A DNA stretch of 64,000 nt from NCBI RefSeq assembly GCF_020524345.1, contig NZ_JAIVLH010000003.1, forward strand, positions 124,001 through 188,000, read 5' to 3'. The notes beneath the pieces were generated by a model. That model saw only the letters and a list, made by a program, of their open reading frames with translations, had not been told where the DNA came from and did not search any database. Below, one piece after another: positions 1 to 7,391 of the stretch (positions within the stretch are counted from its first letter, which is position 1; every line of letters starts with the position of its first letter). The translations under genes and the position numbers were made by a program. Source of the stretch: Metabacillus niabensis (GTDB taxonomy: Bacteria > Bacillota > Bacilli > Bacillales > Bacillaceae).

Positions 1-259
1 AAATTGGTAACTGTGAACTCACAAGATTCGTTAATGTTAAGACAGAGGTCCCTAAGCTGTAACGATTTGAACGAGGATTTTTATAAACAAAGCCTTCACT
101 TGCCATAGACGCAAGCAGCCTGTGAACGGTACTTTTGCTTAATCCTAAATGTTTCGCAACATCTGTCACACCTTGTTCAGGATGATCCACTGTAAAGCCT
201 TTTAAAATACTTAAAGCATTTGCTAGAGATGAGTCTCTTTTCTCCTTCAATACACTCAC
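1..259 (-). CDS. IclR-family transcriptional regulator, N-terminal part (cut by window edge)
   Basis: About 86 codons are visible and the frame runs off the left edge. The translation shows an IclR-type winged helix-turn-helix: an ALSILKGF-like first helix, then GVTDVAKHLGLSKSTVHRLL, then the wing with the characteristic NPRSNRYSLG. The start is a GTG at 257-259, preceded by AGAGGGTGG; an upstream GTG in the other frame meets a stop at once. It is divergent from the IclR gene at 398 and shares a roughly 140-bp intergenic region with it. The effector-binding domain lies outside the window, so the ligand cannot be judged. By position it is a candidate, alongside its neighbour, for the regulator of the IclR-type operators at 3101 and 18460. 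Confidence 0.8.
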   Translation of the reverse strand, partial: MSVLKEKRDSSLANALSILKGFTVDHPEQGVTDVAKHLGLSKSTVHRLLASMASEGFVYKNPRSNRYSLGTSVLTLTNLVSSQLPI

Positions 260-397
260 TCCACCCTCTTAGACTCTTACATTTTTACTCATATCTATCA
301 ATTCACTAAAAAGCCTAACTTTTCCTTTGTTAAATAGAAGAAACTCATTCTTTTTTAGTATAATAGAAGAAGATTCTAAATAGAGGTGTGAAGCTAA

Positions 398-1174
398 ATG
401 GATATGGATACCCCAGCAAAAGCTATCTTATCATCTGTTAAGAATGCTATGAGAATATTACGTTTGTTCAAAAAGGGTCAGGAAGAATTAAGTGTAACAG
501 AGATTGCAAGACTTATTGATTTGCCTAAAAGCACCGCACATCGATTAATTGCGGAGCTAGTAAATGAAGGATTTTTATCTAAAAATCCGAAAACAAATCA
601 TTATCGCTTAGGACTATCTCTCTTAACTTTAGGTGGTGTTGTATTTAGTCATAGAGAACTCTATCGTGAAGCACAACCTATCGTAGACAATCTTGTAGAT
701 GAGTTAGGGGAAAGCGTTCATATTTGTCTTCTTGAAGATCATGAAGTTGTTTATTTATTTCGAAAAGAATGTGACCAACCTGAAAGACTCTTAACCTATA
801 TGGGCAGGAAAAATCCTATTCATTGTACTAGTGAAGGGTTAGCAATTATGGCTTTTCAAAAACAAAAGAGTATCAATAGCTTTTTAAAGAATACTTTTTA
901 CTCTTACACAGAGTTCACACTAACAGAACCAAAAGAATTAAGAGATGAAATGAGTAAAATCCGAAAAAAAGGCTATGCCATTACACCCGGCCATTTTTAC
1001 AAAGGCTTTGTCGGGATCGCTGCCCCTATCTATGATCATACAGAAAACGTAGTTGCTTCTGTATCAATTATTAGTTCAACATCACGAATAACAGAGGAAA
1101 GGTTTCCACTATTCATTGATAAAATAAAAGCAGCAGGCAGTCAGATCTCTGAAATGCTGGGATACTTTAAATAA
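398..1174 (+). CDS. IclR-family transcriptional regulator
   Basis: A complete 258-aa IclR protein. Residues about 10-75 form the winged HTH (LSVTEIARLIDLPKSTAHRL, then NPKTNHYRLGLS), and residues about 80-255 the effector-binding domain, including HICLLEDHEVVYLFR and a C-terminal GIAAPIYD segment typical of the family. The ATG at 398 follows GAGGTGTG at 383-390, and a TATAAT -10 is visible at 359-364. It is the only rightward gene of the aromatic island and is divergent from a second IclR gene. IclR proteins next to aromatic-acid genes often act as activators that bind short inverted repeats near -35. Two such palindromes (3101-3119 and 18460-18478) sit at identical positions relative to their -10 boxes. 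The assignment to this regulator rather than its neighbour is inference. Confidence 0.92.
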   Translation: MDMDTPAKAILSSVKNAMRILRLFKKGQEELSVTEIARLIDLPKSTAHRLIAELVNEGFLSKNPKTNHYRLGLSLLTLGGVVFSHRELYREAQPIVDNLVDELGESVHICLLEDHEVVYLFRKECDQPERLLTYMGRKNPIHCTSEGLAIMAFQKQKSINSFLKNTFYSYTEFTLTEPKELRDEMSKIRKKGYAITPGHFYKGFVGIAAPIYDHTENVVASVSIISSTSRITEERFPLFIDKIKAAGSQISEMLGYFK

Positions 1175-1204
1175 ACCATCCAGCAACAGAACACTGGATG
1201 GTTT
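1173..1204. terminator. Bidirectional terminator
   Basis: AAACCATCCAG (1173-1183) pairs with CTGGATGGTTT (1194-1204) around a 10-nt loop, with a T run on the right and an A run on the left. It sits between the convergent genes ending at 1174 (+) and 1212 (-) and can serve both. Confidence 0.85.
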
Positions 1205-1211
1205 TTCAATA

Positions 1212-1763
1212 CTATATTAGATAAAACGTATTTCCCTCAGGTCCTATCGGTAAATGACCAGCCTCAATTAAATCAACAATTGATATAAAAATATTTTTCC
1301 CCTCGGCTAGCTCCGCTGTGCATGACATTACACTCACGTACATGGCTAAACCAACTAGGTATTCTACGGTTTTCTTTTCTTCAAATTGCTGAAACAGATG
1401 TGAATAAGCACCATGAAAGACGAGTTCCGGCACGCGATCACCTAAATCCAAAAGGTACTTTTCATGACCAGCTTCCTTAATCTTGCGGCTTAACTCTTCT
1501 GGAATTTCTTTTAAAGATTCCCACATTTCACTTCCCTCAAAGGTAAGACAGCTAATTGTTTCTGGTACTTCTTCTTTGGATAACCACTTTATTTCATAAG
1601 AATTCACATTAAGATTATCCATAAATTCAATGACTTTTTCCTCTGCCTCTAGGTTTTGCTGTCCAGCCTTCTTCCCCCAATGAATAGCTTGTAATCTATT
1701 CACCATTGCGTCAATAGATTTAGTCTGCAAATCAACTTCTGCAACATTAATATTCTCAGACAT
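1212..1763 (-). CDS. Unknown 183-aa protein downstream of the ring hydroxylase
   Basis: I do not recognise this family. The protein is soluble and acidic, without signal peptide or membrane segment. An N-terminal helical stretch is followed by a central WESLKEIPEELSRKI segment and a conserved-looking C-terminal end, GHLPIGPEGNTFYLI. The ATG at 1763 has GAAGGGAGCGG upstream. It lies 31 bp after the FAD monooxygenase in the same transcription unit and is the last gene before a terminator. The tight pairing suggests a role with the hydroxylase, for example as an accessory or small catalytic partner, but the sequence gives no direct functional clue. It does not look like a DinB-type or zeta-GST maleylpyruvate isomerase, which the pathway might otherwise need. 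Confidence 0.75.
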   Translation of the reverse strand: MSENINVAEVDLQTKSIDAMVNRLQAIHWGKKAGQQNLEAEEKVIEFMDNLNVNSYEIKWLSKEEVPETISCLTFEGSEMWESLKEIPEELSRKIKEAGHEKYLLDLGDRVPELVFHGAYSHLFQQFEEKKTVEYLVGLAMYVSVMSCTAELAEGKNIFISIVDLIEAGHLPIGPEGNTFYLI

Positions 1764-1794
1764 GTATCTTCCGCTCCCTTCGATTGGTTTTATG

Positions 1795-3024
1795 TTAATA
1801 TTTTGTTGTTAATTCAGGTGGTCCAAATTTAGGACCATAAGGACCTTCATCTAGCCAACGTCCCAATCTAGGAATAATAGATACAAGTGATGCAGCTAAT
1901 TCACGCTTCATATTCATATCAGGAGCATTTCCTTGTAAATGATGTAGGGCTGTGCTTGAGCCATCACGGTTCCACAACGCTGCAATTCTACGTTCATTCG
2001 CCACCGCTTCAATGGCTTCTGTTCGCTCTTCTTCTGAATTAGCTTTTAGGGCTTTTTCAATTCCACGAACAGCTAACAGTGCATCAGGAACTCCAGAGTT
2101 TAGACCGCGAGCACCAAATGGAGCGAATAAATGAGCTGCTTCCCCCGCAAGAAGAACTCTGTGTTTTTCATCTGTAAACGAGTTAGCAACAACCTGATGA
2201 AAACGATATGTTGATACCCATGTAATTCTTTCCGAGTATTTTGAATCCATTACTTTTGGTAGCCACTTTTTCACTCCTTCAAGATCAGAAAACTCTTCTG
2301 GATTATCGTTTTCTAACAGTTGAAGGTCGACACGCCAGCCCCCTTTAAAAGGAACAAACATCACATTTCTCCCTCCCATTGCAGGGTGCTGATAATGGAA
2401 TGTTCTCTCAAGAGGGAGAGGATTCTCTTCATCTTCTTTCACATCGACGACAAGAAAAGTATCATTTGTTCTCGGACCCTCAAACTTTAAGCCAGCTTGT
2501 TCCCGCACTATAGAACGAGCCCCATCACTACCAATAATGTATTTAGCTTCCCATTCTTCACCAGATTTCGTCGTTAAAATAACATGATCTTTTTCAATAA
2601 CTAATTTGTCTACAGGTGAATTCCAGGAAAACTCCACACCAGATTCCAAGCATTCTTCATAAATATGTTTTTCAATTTCATCTTGATGAAGTGCTGTAAA
2701 ATGCGGTAGTTTATGAGGATCCTTGTTATTGGTTATTCCATAATTACGGACATACACTTCTTTACCTTTGTACAAAGTTCTTTTTACTGGCCAGATAATT
2801 CCGTTTCTTGCTAGAGTAAAACCAAGTCCTTTTGATGTTTCTTCTAAGAGCTTTAACGTGGCACTATGCAGATAAATAGCACGACTCCCTGGGCGGGCAC
2901 GTCCAAATGGTTCAGCTTCCATCACAACTGATGAAATCCCCTTTTTTTGTAAAGCAAGACCTGCTACAAGTCCAACCGGACCAGCACCGACAACGATTAC
3001 ATCACATTTCTTTTTATTCGACAT
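1795..3024 (-). CDS. FAD-dependent aromatic ring hydroxylase (candidate hydroxybenzoyl-CoA/hydroxybenzoate hydroxylase)
   Basis: A 409-aa single-component flavoprotein monooxygenase. The Rossmann dinucleotide motif VVGAGPVGLVAG is at residues 11-22, the DG motif IIGSDGARS at about 163-171, and the second FAD motif LLAGEAAHLFAPFGARG at about 291-307; the usual Asp of the GD motif is Glu here. The family uses NAD(P)H and O2 to hydroxylate phenolic rings. With gentisate dioxygenase nearby, the product is probably gentisate or gentisyl-CoA, made from 3-hydroxybenzoate, salicyl-CoA or 4-hydroxybenzoyl-CoA; the last route needs a 1,2-shift of the carboxyl-thioester (NIH shift). Two CoA ligases and two 4HBT-type thioesterases in the island favour a CoA-ester substrate. 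That choice is inference. The start is supported by AAAGGGGAGAAGG. Confidence 0.85.
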   Translation of the reverse strand: MSNKKKCDVIVVGAGPVGLVAGLALQKKGISSVVMEAEPFGRARPGSRAIYLHSATLKLLEETSKGLGFTLARNGIIWPVKRTLYKGKEVYVRNYGITNNKDPHKLPHFTALHQDEIEKHIYEECLESGVEFSWNSPVDKLVIEKDHVILTTKSGEEWEAKYIIGSDGARSIVREQAGLKFEGPRTNDTFLVVDVKEDEENPLPLERTFHYQHPAMGGRNVMFVPFKGGWRVDLQLLENDNPEEFSDLEGVKKWLPKVMDSKYSERITWVSTYRFHQVVANSFTDEKHRVLLAGEAAHLFAPFGARGLNSGVPDALLAVRGIEKALKANSEEERTEAIEAVANERRIAALWNRDGSSTALHHLQGNAPDMNMKRELAASLVSIIPRLGRWLDEGPYGPKFGPPELTTKY

Positions 3025-3065
3025 TTCCTTCTCCCCTTTAACGAAATTGTTTTCTTCTTATCTTG

Positions 3066-3119
3066 ATTATAAGAAATCGAAGCGATTATCCTTATCCTTT
3101 TGTTCCTCTATACGGAACA
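3066..3119 (-). promoter_or_regulatory. Promoter with IclR-type operator for the hydroxylase operon
   Basis: The palindrome TGTTCC-N7-GGAACA (3101-3119) lies upstream of a TATAAT -10 (3066-3071, minus strand) that has no good -35. The operator edge is 30 bp from the first base of the -10. Exactly the same spacing is seen before the PaaK-like ligase gene at 18399, which suggests activation by a shared regulator. Confidence 0.7.
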
Positions 3120-3190
3120 GGAATATAGTTTTTTTCTAAAACCTCTATTAAAATTTTCCTAAACAAAATTACTCTACTAACGTCCATACA

Positions 3191-3226
3191 AAAAGACTCA
3201 TGGCAGAAAATCTTTCTACCATGAGC
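3191..3226 (-). terminator. Terminator after the fumarylacetoacetase-family gene
   Basis: On the minus strand GGCTCATGG-AGAAA pairs with TTTCT-CCATGAGTC and is followed by TTTTT. It separates the ligase-to-hydrolase operon (8948 to 3235) from the hydroxylase operon. Confidence 0.8.
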
Positions 3227-3234
3227 CCTCAAAA

Positions 3235-4092
3235 CTAGCACTCTATTTTTTCAACTGCGTGACAAACATTTACTTCAAATCCACCAATTTGTTCAATTTC
3301 AATCTTCACCTTGTCACCATGCTCAATTGGGCCAACGCCTTCTGGAGTTCCTGTTGCGATAATATCTCCAGCATTTAGCGTCATATTATTACAAGCAACT
3401 TCAAAACATTTATAGCAATCATAAATCAAATGTTTTGTACTGCCATCCTGGCGTATTTCATCATTTACCCACAAAGTCATTTTTAAATCATTAGGATCTT
3501 CAATTTCATCAGCTGTGACTATCCAAGGACCAATTGGGGTAAACGTATCAAACGACTTTCTCCATGTTCGCTCTTCATTTCCTCTAATTGATATATCTAA
3601 CAGAGCAAAATAACCAAAAATATAGTTTTTCGCATCCTCTGCTTTTACGTTTTTCGCTTTCTTACCAACAATATAGCCAAGCTCCGCTTCATGATCTGTT
3701 CGACGATCCTTAAAAGGAAGAATAATCGGGTCGGACGGTCCTGATAATGATTCAGGAGACTTTAAAAATAGTGCTAAATCTTCAATTGTTCTTGGAGCAT
3801 TGTTAAACATTTTATTCATTTCAATTTGATGGTTTTTATAGTTAACTGGTGCAGCCCAAATTTTCTTTGTGGAAGGTACAGGTGAATGAAGTTTTACACT
3901 AGATAAAGGATATGATGTACTCTTGGCTAAGGCATCCTCTATTCTTCCTTTCAACACATCAAAGTTTTCAATAAGGCGTTGAAAGGATTCACCTGGATTA
4001 GAAGGCTTCCACTCTACTGCAATTGATACATCAAAGATTTGGTTTCCTTGAACAATTCCAAGTAAATTCTCGTTAAAAATCGCAATTTTCAT
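3235..4092 (-). CDS. Fumarylacetoacetase-family hydrolase (fumarylpyruvate or maleylpyruvate hydrolase)
   Basis: A 285-aa protein with the FAH fold. A variable N-terminal domain spans residues 1-80, and the catalytic domain carries the metal-binding acidic motif DHEAELGYIVG (about residues 128-138), SFDTFTPIGPWIV (about 185-197) and GDIIATGTPEGVG (about 245-257). Members hydrolyse C-C bonds of 3-acylpyruvates. Next to gentisate dioxygenase the expected substrate is maleylpyruvate, giving maleate plus pyruvate, or fumarylpyruvate, giving fumarate plus pyruvate. No recognisable maleylpyruvate isomerase is present in the window, so direct maleylpyruvate hydrolysis is possible. Strong RBS AAGGAGG. 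It lies 25 bp after the dioxygenase and is the last gene of its operon. Confidence 0.9.
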   Translation of the reverse strand: MKIAIFNENLLGIVQGNQIFDVSIAVEWKPSNPGESFQRLIENFDVLKGRIEDALAKSTSYPLSSVKLHSPVPSTKKIWAAPVNYKNHQIEMNKMFNNAPRTIEDLALFLKSPESLSGPSDPIILPFKDRRTDHEAELGYIVGKKAKNVKAEDAKNYIFGYFALLDISIRGNEERTWRKSFDTFTPIGPWIVTADEIEDPNDLKMTLWVNDEIRQDGSTKHLIYDCYKCFEVACNNMTLNAGDIIATGTPEGVGPIEHGDKVKIEIEQIGGFEVNVCHAVEKIEC

Positions 4093-4117
4093 TCCAGGCT
4101 ACCTCCTTATCTTAATG

Positions 4118-5230
4118 CTAGTTTTCCGGTACAAACACTTTCTCTACAATTTGATGACCCTCGTTATCTTCGTATGCTTCACTGTACTCAAGGTCTAATT
4201 TTTCCATAACCGGTTTATCATTAAACGAAAACAGAAACACATCACCTTCTCCAGTGTTCACATGCTCATGTAAACTCCATGGCGGTAAGATAAAAAAGTC
4301 ACCTTTTTCCCACTCAAACTTCTCTCCATTAATGACCGTATAACCTGAGCCTTCAAGAACGTGGAAGATCGCACTATGCACATGTCGATGTGCCTTTGTT
4401 TGTTGACCGGATTTAAGCTTTTGCATCATCGTTCCAATTCGAGAATCTGCAGAGCCGCCTGTTGTTGGATTAATGTACTCAATTGCATAACCATCAAAAG
4501 GATCGTTATCTTCTTTTGTCATTTCATCTAGCAAATACTTCACCCGTTCAAACTTATACCCAAAGATTGGGGAAGGATAGCCAGGCTCCTTTGATTCGTT
4601 AAGCTTCTTAAATGCTCCCATAGAGAATTGCTTTGTTGAGTAATTTCCAGGTGCTTCCATTGGGTAGGTTTCCTCTTCATATGGTTCGAAAAATGAGGCA
4701 GCCATTGTTTTCACTAGTCCAACATCAAGCCCATCTAGCCAAAACATTGGCTCAGTTCCTTCATGCTTATGTTCATGCCACGTCCATGCCGGAGTTAAAA
4801 TCATATCTCCGCGCTCCATATATGTTTTCTCACCATTAACGGCTGTATATGCTCCGTCTCCTTCAATAACAAAACGAATCGCTGACTGTGAATGATGGTG
4901 TGAAGGTGCACTTTCACCTGGTAACAGCAATTGAATACCAGCATAAAGGGTATGTGTACCATAACCTACAAGACCTCGTTTTAATAAACTTGGATTTTGT
5001 AAATAAACAACGCGTCGCTCAGCATCTTTACCTGGTTCAAGTAATTCGCCAGCTTTTAACACATATTCTCGGATTGTTTTCCATTTCCACAGATATGGTT
5101 CTACATCATGAACAGGCTCCTTTGTTACCATATGTCCGAGATTATACCAAAGTGGTCCTAAATGCTGCTTTTTCATCCCTTCGTAATACTGATCCAATTC
5201 TTCTTTCATAAACACATTGTTTTTTGCCAT
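4118..5230 (-). CDS. Gentisate 1,2-dioxygenase
   Basis: A 370-aa bicupin dioxygenase of the gentisate/1-hydroxy-2-naphthoate group. The first cupin (about residues 95-175) has the His cluster HHH at 111-113 and WHEH at 151-154. The second (about 265-345) has HRHVH at 281-285 and LHEH at 320-323. Fe(II) at such sites opens the gentisate ring between C1 and C2 to give maleylpyruvate, and the N-terminal cupin usually holds the catalytic iron. Length matches the family. It sits between the acyl-CoA dehydrogenase and the ring-cleavage product hydrolase, so gentisate is the most likely central intermediate of this island. RBS GGAGAGTG supports the start. Confidence 0.92.
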   Translation of the reverse strand: MAKNNVFMKEELDQYYEGMKKQHLGPLWYNLGHMVTKEPVHDVEPYLWKWKTIREYVLKAGELLEPGKDAERRVVYLQNPSLLKRGLVGYGTHTLYAGIQLLLPGESAPSHHHSQSAIRFVIEGDGAYTAVNGEKTYMERGDMILTPAWTWHEHKHEGTEPMFWLDGLDVGLVKTMAASFFEPYEEETYPMEAPGNYSTKQFSMGAFKKLNESKEPGYPSPIFGYKFERVKYLLDEMTKEDNDPFDGYAIEYINPTTGGSADSRIGTMMQKLKSGQQTKAHRHVHSAIFHVLEGSGYTVINGEKFEWEKGDFFILPPWSLHEHVNTGEGDVFLFSFNDKPVMEKLDLEYSEAYEDNEGHQIVEKVFVPEN

Positions 5231-5250
5231 CTTTATTCACTCTCCTAGAA

Positions 5251-6948
5251 TTACGATCTATATTTTTCTTCTTTTATAATGATGTCAGCAATCCTTCGTT
5301 TTACCTTTACTAAATCCTTCTGACTGCTTCTCACGAGTCGACAGGCAAGCTGAGATAGAGATTCTTCATCACCTATGTGTAGTAGGAGGTTTAATGCTCT
5401 TATCGCCAATTGCTGCGATTGTTCATGTGTATACAATATTGTGTAATCAATCTTTTGCTGGTTTCTTTCAATACCAGAAAGTTTAATCACCTTTTCTGTT
5501 CTTAATATCGCACTCTCAATTGCATAGATACATGAAACAAGGTCAGCAAGGAATGCTGCAACTTCTTGTTCATCGTTTAACAAGATCAAATCATATTTTT
5601 GTATGGAAAAAATCATTGCGTGATACAATTTTTTTAATAGATGAAGAGTTTGTTTTTCCTGAATGAGAATTCCTTCTTGCGCTTTTGTTTGCTCAATTGG
5701 CTTTTCATACGTTTTAAATAGTGTTGAGGCTATATTCAATCGATTAATTTCGTTCGTCCCTTCAAAAATACGAGTGATTCTGGAATCACGATATAACGTC
5801 TCTATTTCGTATTCGGCCATGTATCCGTAGCCTCCATGAATTTGAAGGGCTTCATCAACAACAAAATCTAGTGTTTCTGTTGACATCACTTTATTGATAG
5901 AGCATTCAACTGCCAAATTGCTTATTGTTGGTGCAACATCTTCTTGATCAGCTAATTGGTTAAATGACTTTTCTAACAATCCTGCTGTTCGATAAATAGC
6001 ACTTTCATTTACATATGTTTTTATTACCATATCCGCAAGTTTATTTTTAATGAAAGGAAAGCTAGAAAGTGACTGACCAAATTGTTTTCGCTGATTAGCA
6101 TATGTAACCGCTAGCTCAATCGCATGCTTGGCTGCTCCAAGTGATGTGGCAGAAATTTTGTGACGCCCAAGATTTAAAACATTAAGTGCAATCACATGTC
6201 CTCTTCCAATTTCACCAATGATATTTTCCTTAGGAACCTTCACATTGTCTAAAATAAGCGAACAAGTTGAAGACCCTTTTAGCCCCATCTTTTTTTCCTC
6301 TGGACCAATAGACACTCCATTGAAGTCTTTTTCTAAGATAAAGGCAGTAAACCTGTCTCCCTTTACTTTTGCAAAAACGATAAAAAGATCTGCAAAACCA
6401 GCGTTTGAAATCCACTGCTTTTCGCCATTCAAGATATAAAAACGATTACATTCGGAAGGAATGGCTGTTGTTTTTATATTCATAGCATCTGTTCCAGCTC
6501 CAGCTTCTGTTAATGCGTAAGCTGTAATAAGATCACCAGTTAAAATGGCGGGTAAGTATTTGTCTTTTTGTTTCTCTGCGCCAAAGTAAGCAATTGGAAG
6601 AGCACCAATCCCGGTTTGCCCTCCAAAAGTAATTGAAAAAGAACGAGCTGGTGCTATTTTTTCAGAGATAATCGTTGCGGAAATTTTACCAAGACCCAGA
6701 CCTCCAATAGCCTCTGGAATATCGGCACTGATTAATCCGAGTGTACCAGCCTCTTTCATCAGTCGTACCGTTTCATGATATTGCTGATTTTCTATTTTAT
6801 CTAGTGATGGTCTTACATCTTTCACAACAAACTTCTCAACTAAGTCTTTAATCATTTCATGCTCCTGATTAAAATCCTCCGGAATAAAGACTTCATCAAG
6901 TTCAACATCAATCGTGAGATAATGCTGTTTCTTTTTTTCCGTGAGCAT
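5251..6948 (-). CDS. Acyl-CoA dehydrogenase with C-terminal extension
   Basis: A 565-aa flavoprotein. Residues about 25-400 hold the acyl-CoA dehydrogenase core, with ALTEAGAGTDA in the middle domain, WISNAGFADLFIVFAK, and the C-terminal RDSRITRIFEGTNEINRL signature. An extra region of about 150 residues follows, rich in helices, as in the longer FadE-type enzymes of Bacillus. It would oxidise the acyl-CoA side chain to the trans-2-enoyl-CoA, for example hydroxyphenylpropionyl-CoA to coumaroyl-CoA. It starts three bases after the thioesterase stop, with RBS GGAGG, and is followed 20 bp later by the dioxygenase gene. This mixes beta-oxidation and ring cleavage in one operon. Confidence 0.9.
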   Translation of the reverse strand: MLTEKKKQHYLTIDVELDEVFIPEDFNQEHEMIKDLVEKFVVKDVRPSLDKIENQQYHETVRLMKEAGTLGLISADIPEAIGGLGLGKISATIISEKIAPARSFSITFGGQTGIGALPIAYFGAEKQKDKYLPAILTGDLITAYALTEAGAGTDAMNIKTTAIPSECNRFYILNGEKQWISNAGFADLFIVFAKVKGDRFTAFILEKDFNGVSIGPEEKKMGLKGSSTCSLILDNVKVPKENIIGEIGRGHVIALNVLNLGRHKISATSLGAAKHAIELAVTYANQRKQFGQSLSSFPFIKNKLADMVIKTYVNESAIYRTAGLLEKSFNQLADQEDVAPTISNLAVECSINKVMSTETLDFVVDEALQIHGGYGYMAEYEIETLYRDSRITRIFEGTNEINRLNIASTLFKTYEKPIEQTKAQEGILIQEKQTLHLLKKLYHAMIFSIQKYDLILLNDEQEVAAFLADLVSCIYAIESAILRTEKVIKLSGIERNQQKIDYTILYTHEQSQQLAIRALNLLLHIGDEESLSQLACRLVRSSQKDLVKVKRRIADIIIKEEKYRS

Positions 6949-6951
6949 TTT

Positions 6952-7371
6952 TTAAGCCTCCACAGGTTGGTCAGGTTGTAGCATTTTTCCTCGAACTTCT
7001 TCAGGGATTTGCTGTGCTTTTGGCTTTTCTTTAAAAGAAGTCCAAGCCCGAACTTCATATCCATTTGCTATTTCTTTTTCTCCTCTTAAGAACACATGAC
7101 TAATTTTAAACACTTTATTTTGAATTTCCTGAACTGTGCTTTGAACTCTAACCGAATCTTCAAATAAAAGTGGTTGCTTGAATTGACAATTTGCCTCAAG
7201 AATCGGACAGCCTATTTGCTGTTCTTGAAATAACTTGAAAGATGGATAGCCAATTGCTGATAAATATTCATGTGTAGCCTCGTCCATCCATTTATAAAAA
7301 TTGGGATAAAATACGATACCTGCAGCATCTGTATCTCCCCATCTCACTTTAAAATCATAGTTACTTTTCAT
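6952..7371 (-). CDS. 4-hydroxybenzoyl-CoA thioesterase-like hot-dog protein (copy 1)
   Basis: A 139-aa single hot-dog domain of the 4HBT group. WGDTDAAGIVFYPNFYKWMD at residues 11-30 holds the Asp (D15) equivalent to the catalytic Asp of Pseudomonas 4-hydroxybenzoyl-CoA thioesterase. The ATG at 7371 follows AAGGTG; a GTG nine bases upstream is part of that RBS. It would release an aromatic acid, such as gentisate or hydroxybenzoate, from CoA. A paralogue with the same motif lies at 16643. Two copies suggest two different acyl-CoA substrates, or separately regulated steps. It lies 20 bp after the CoA ligase gene. Confidence 0.88.
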   Translation of the reverse strand: MKSNYDFKVRWGDTDAAGIVFYPNFYKWMDEATHEYLSAIGYPSFKLFQEQQIGCPILEANCQFKQPLLFEDSVRVQSTVQEIQNKVFKISHVFLRGEKEIANGYEVRAWTSFKEKPKAQQIPEEVRGKMLQPDQPVEA

Positions 7372-7391
7372 ATAAAACACCTTCTTTCGCT

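Noticed and set aside
1952-2134. Antisense open frames within large genes (for example inside the hydroxylase and GH43 genes)
   Set aside because: They lack an RBS, show no protein-like motifs, and mirror the codon pattern of the real gene on the other strand.
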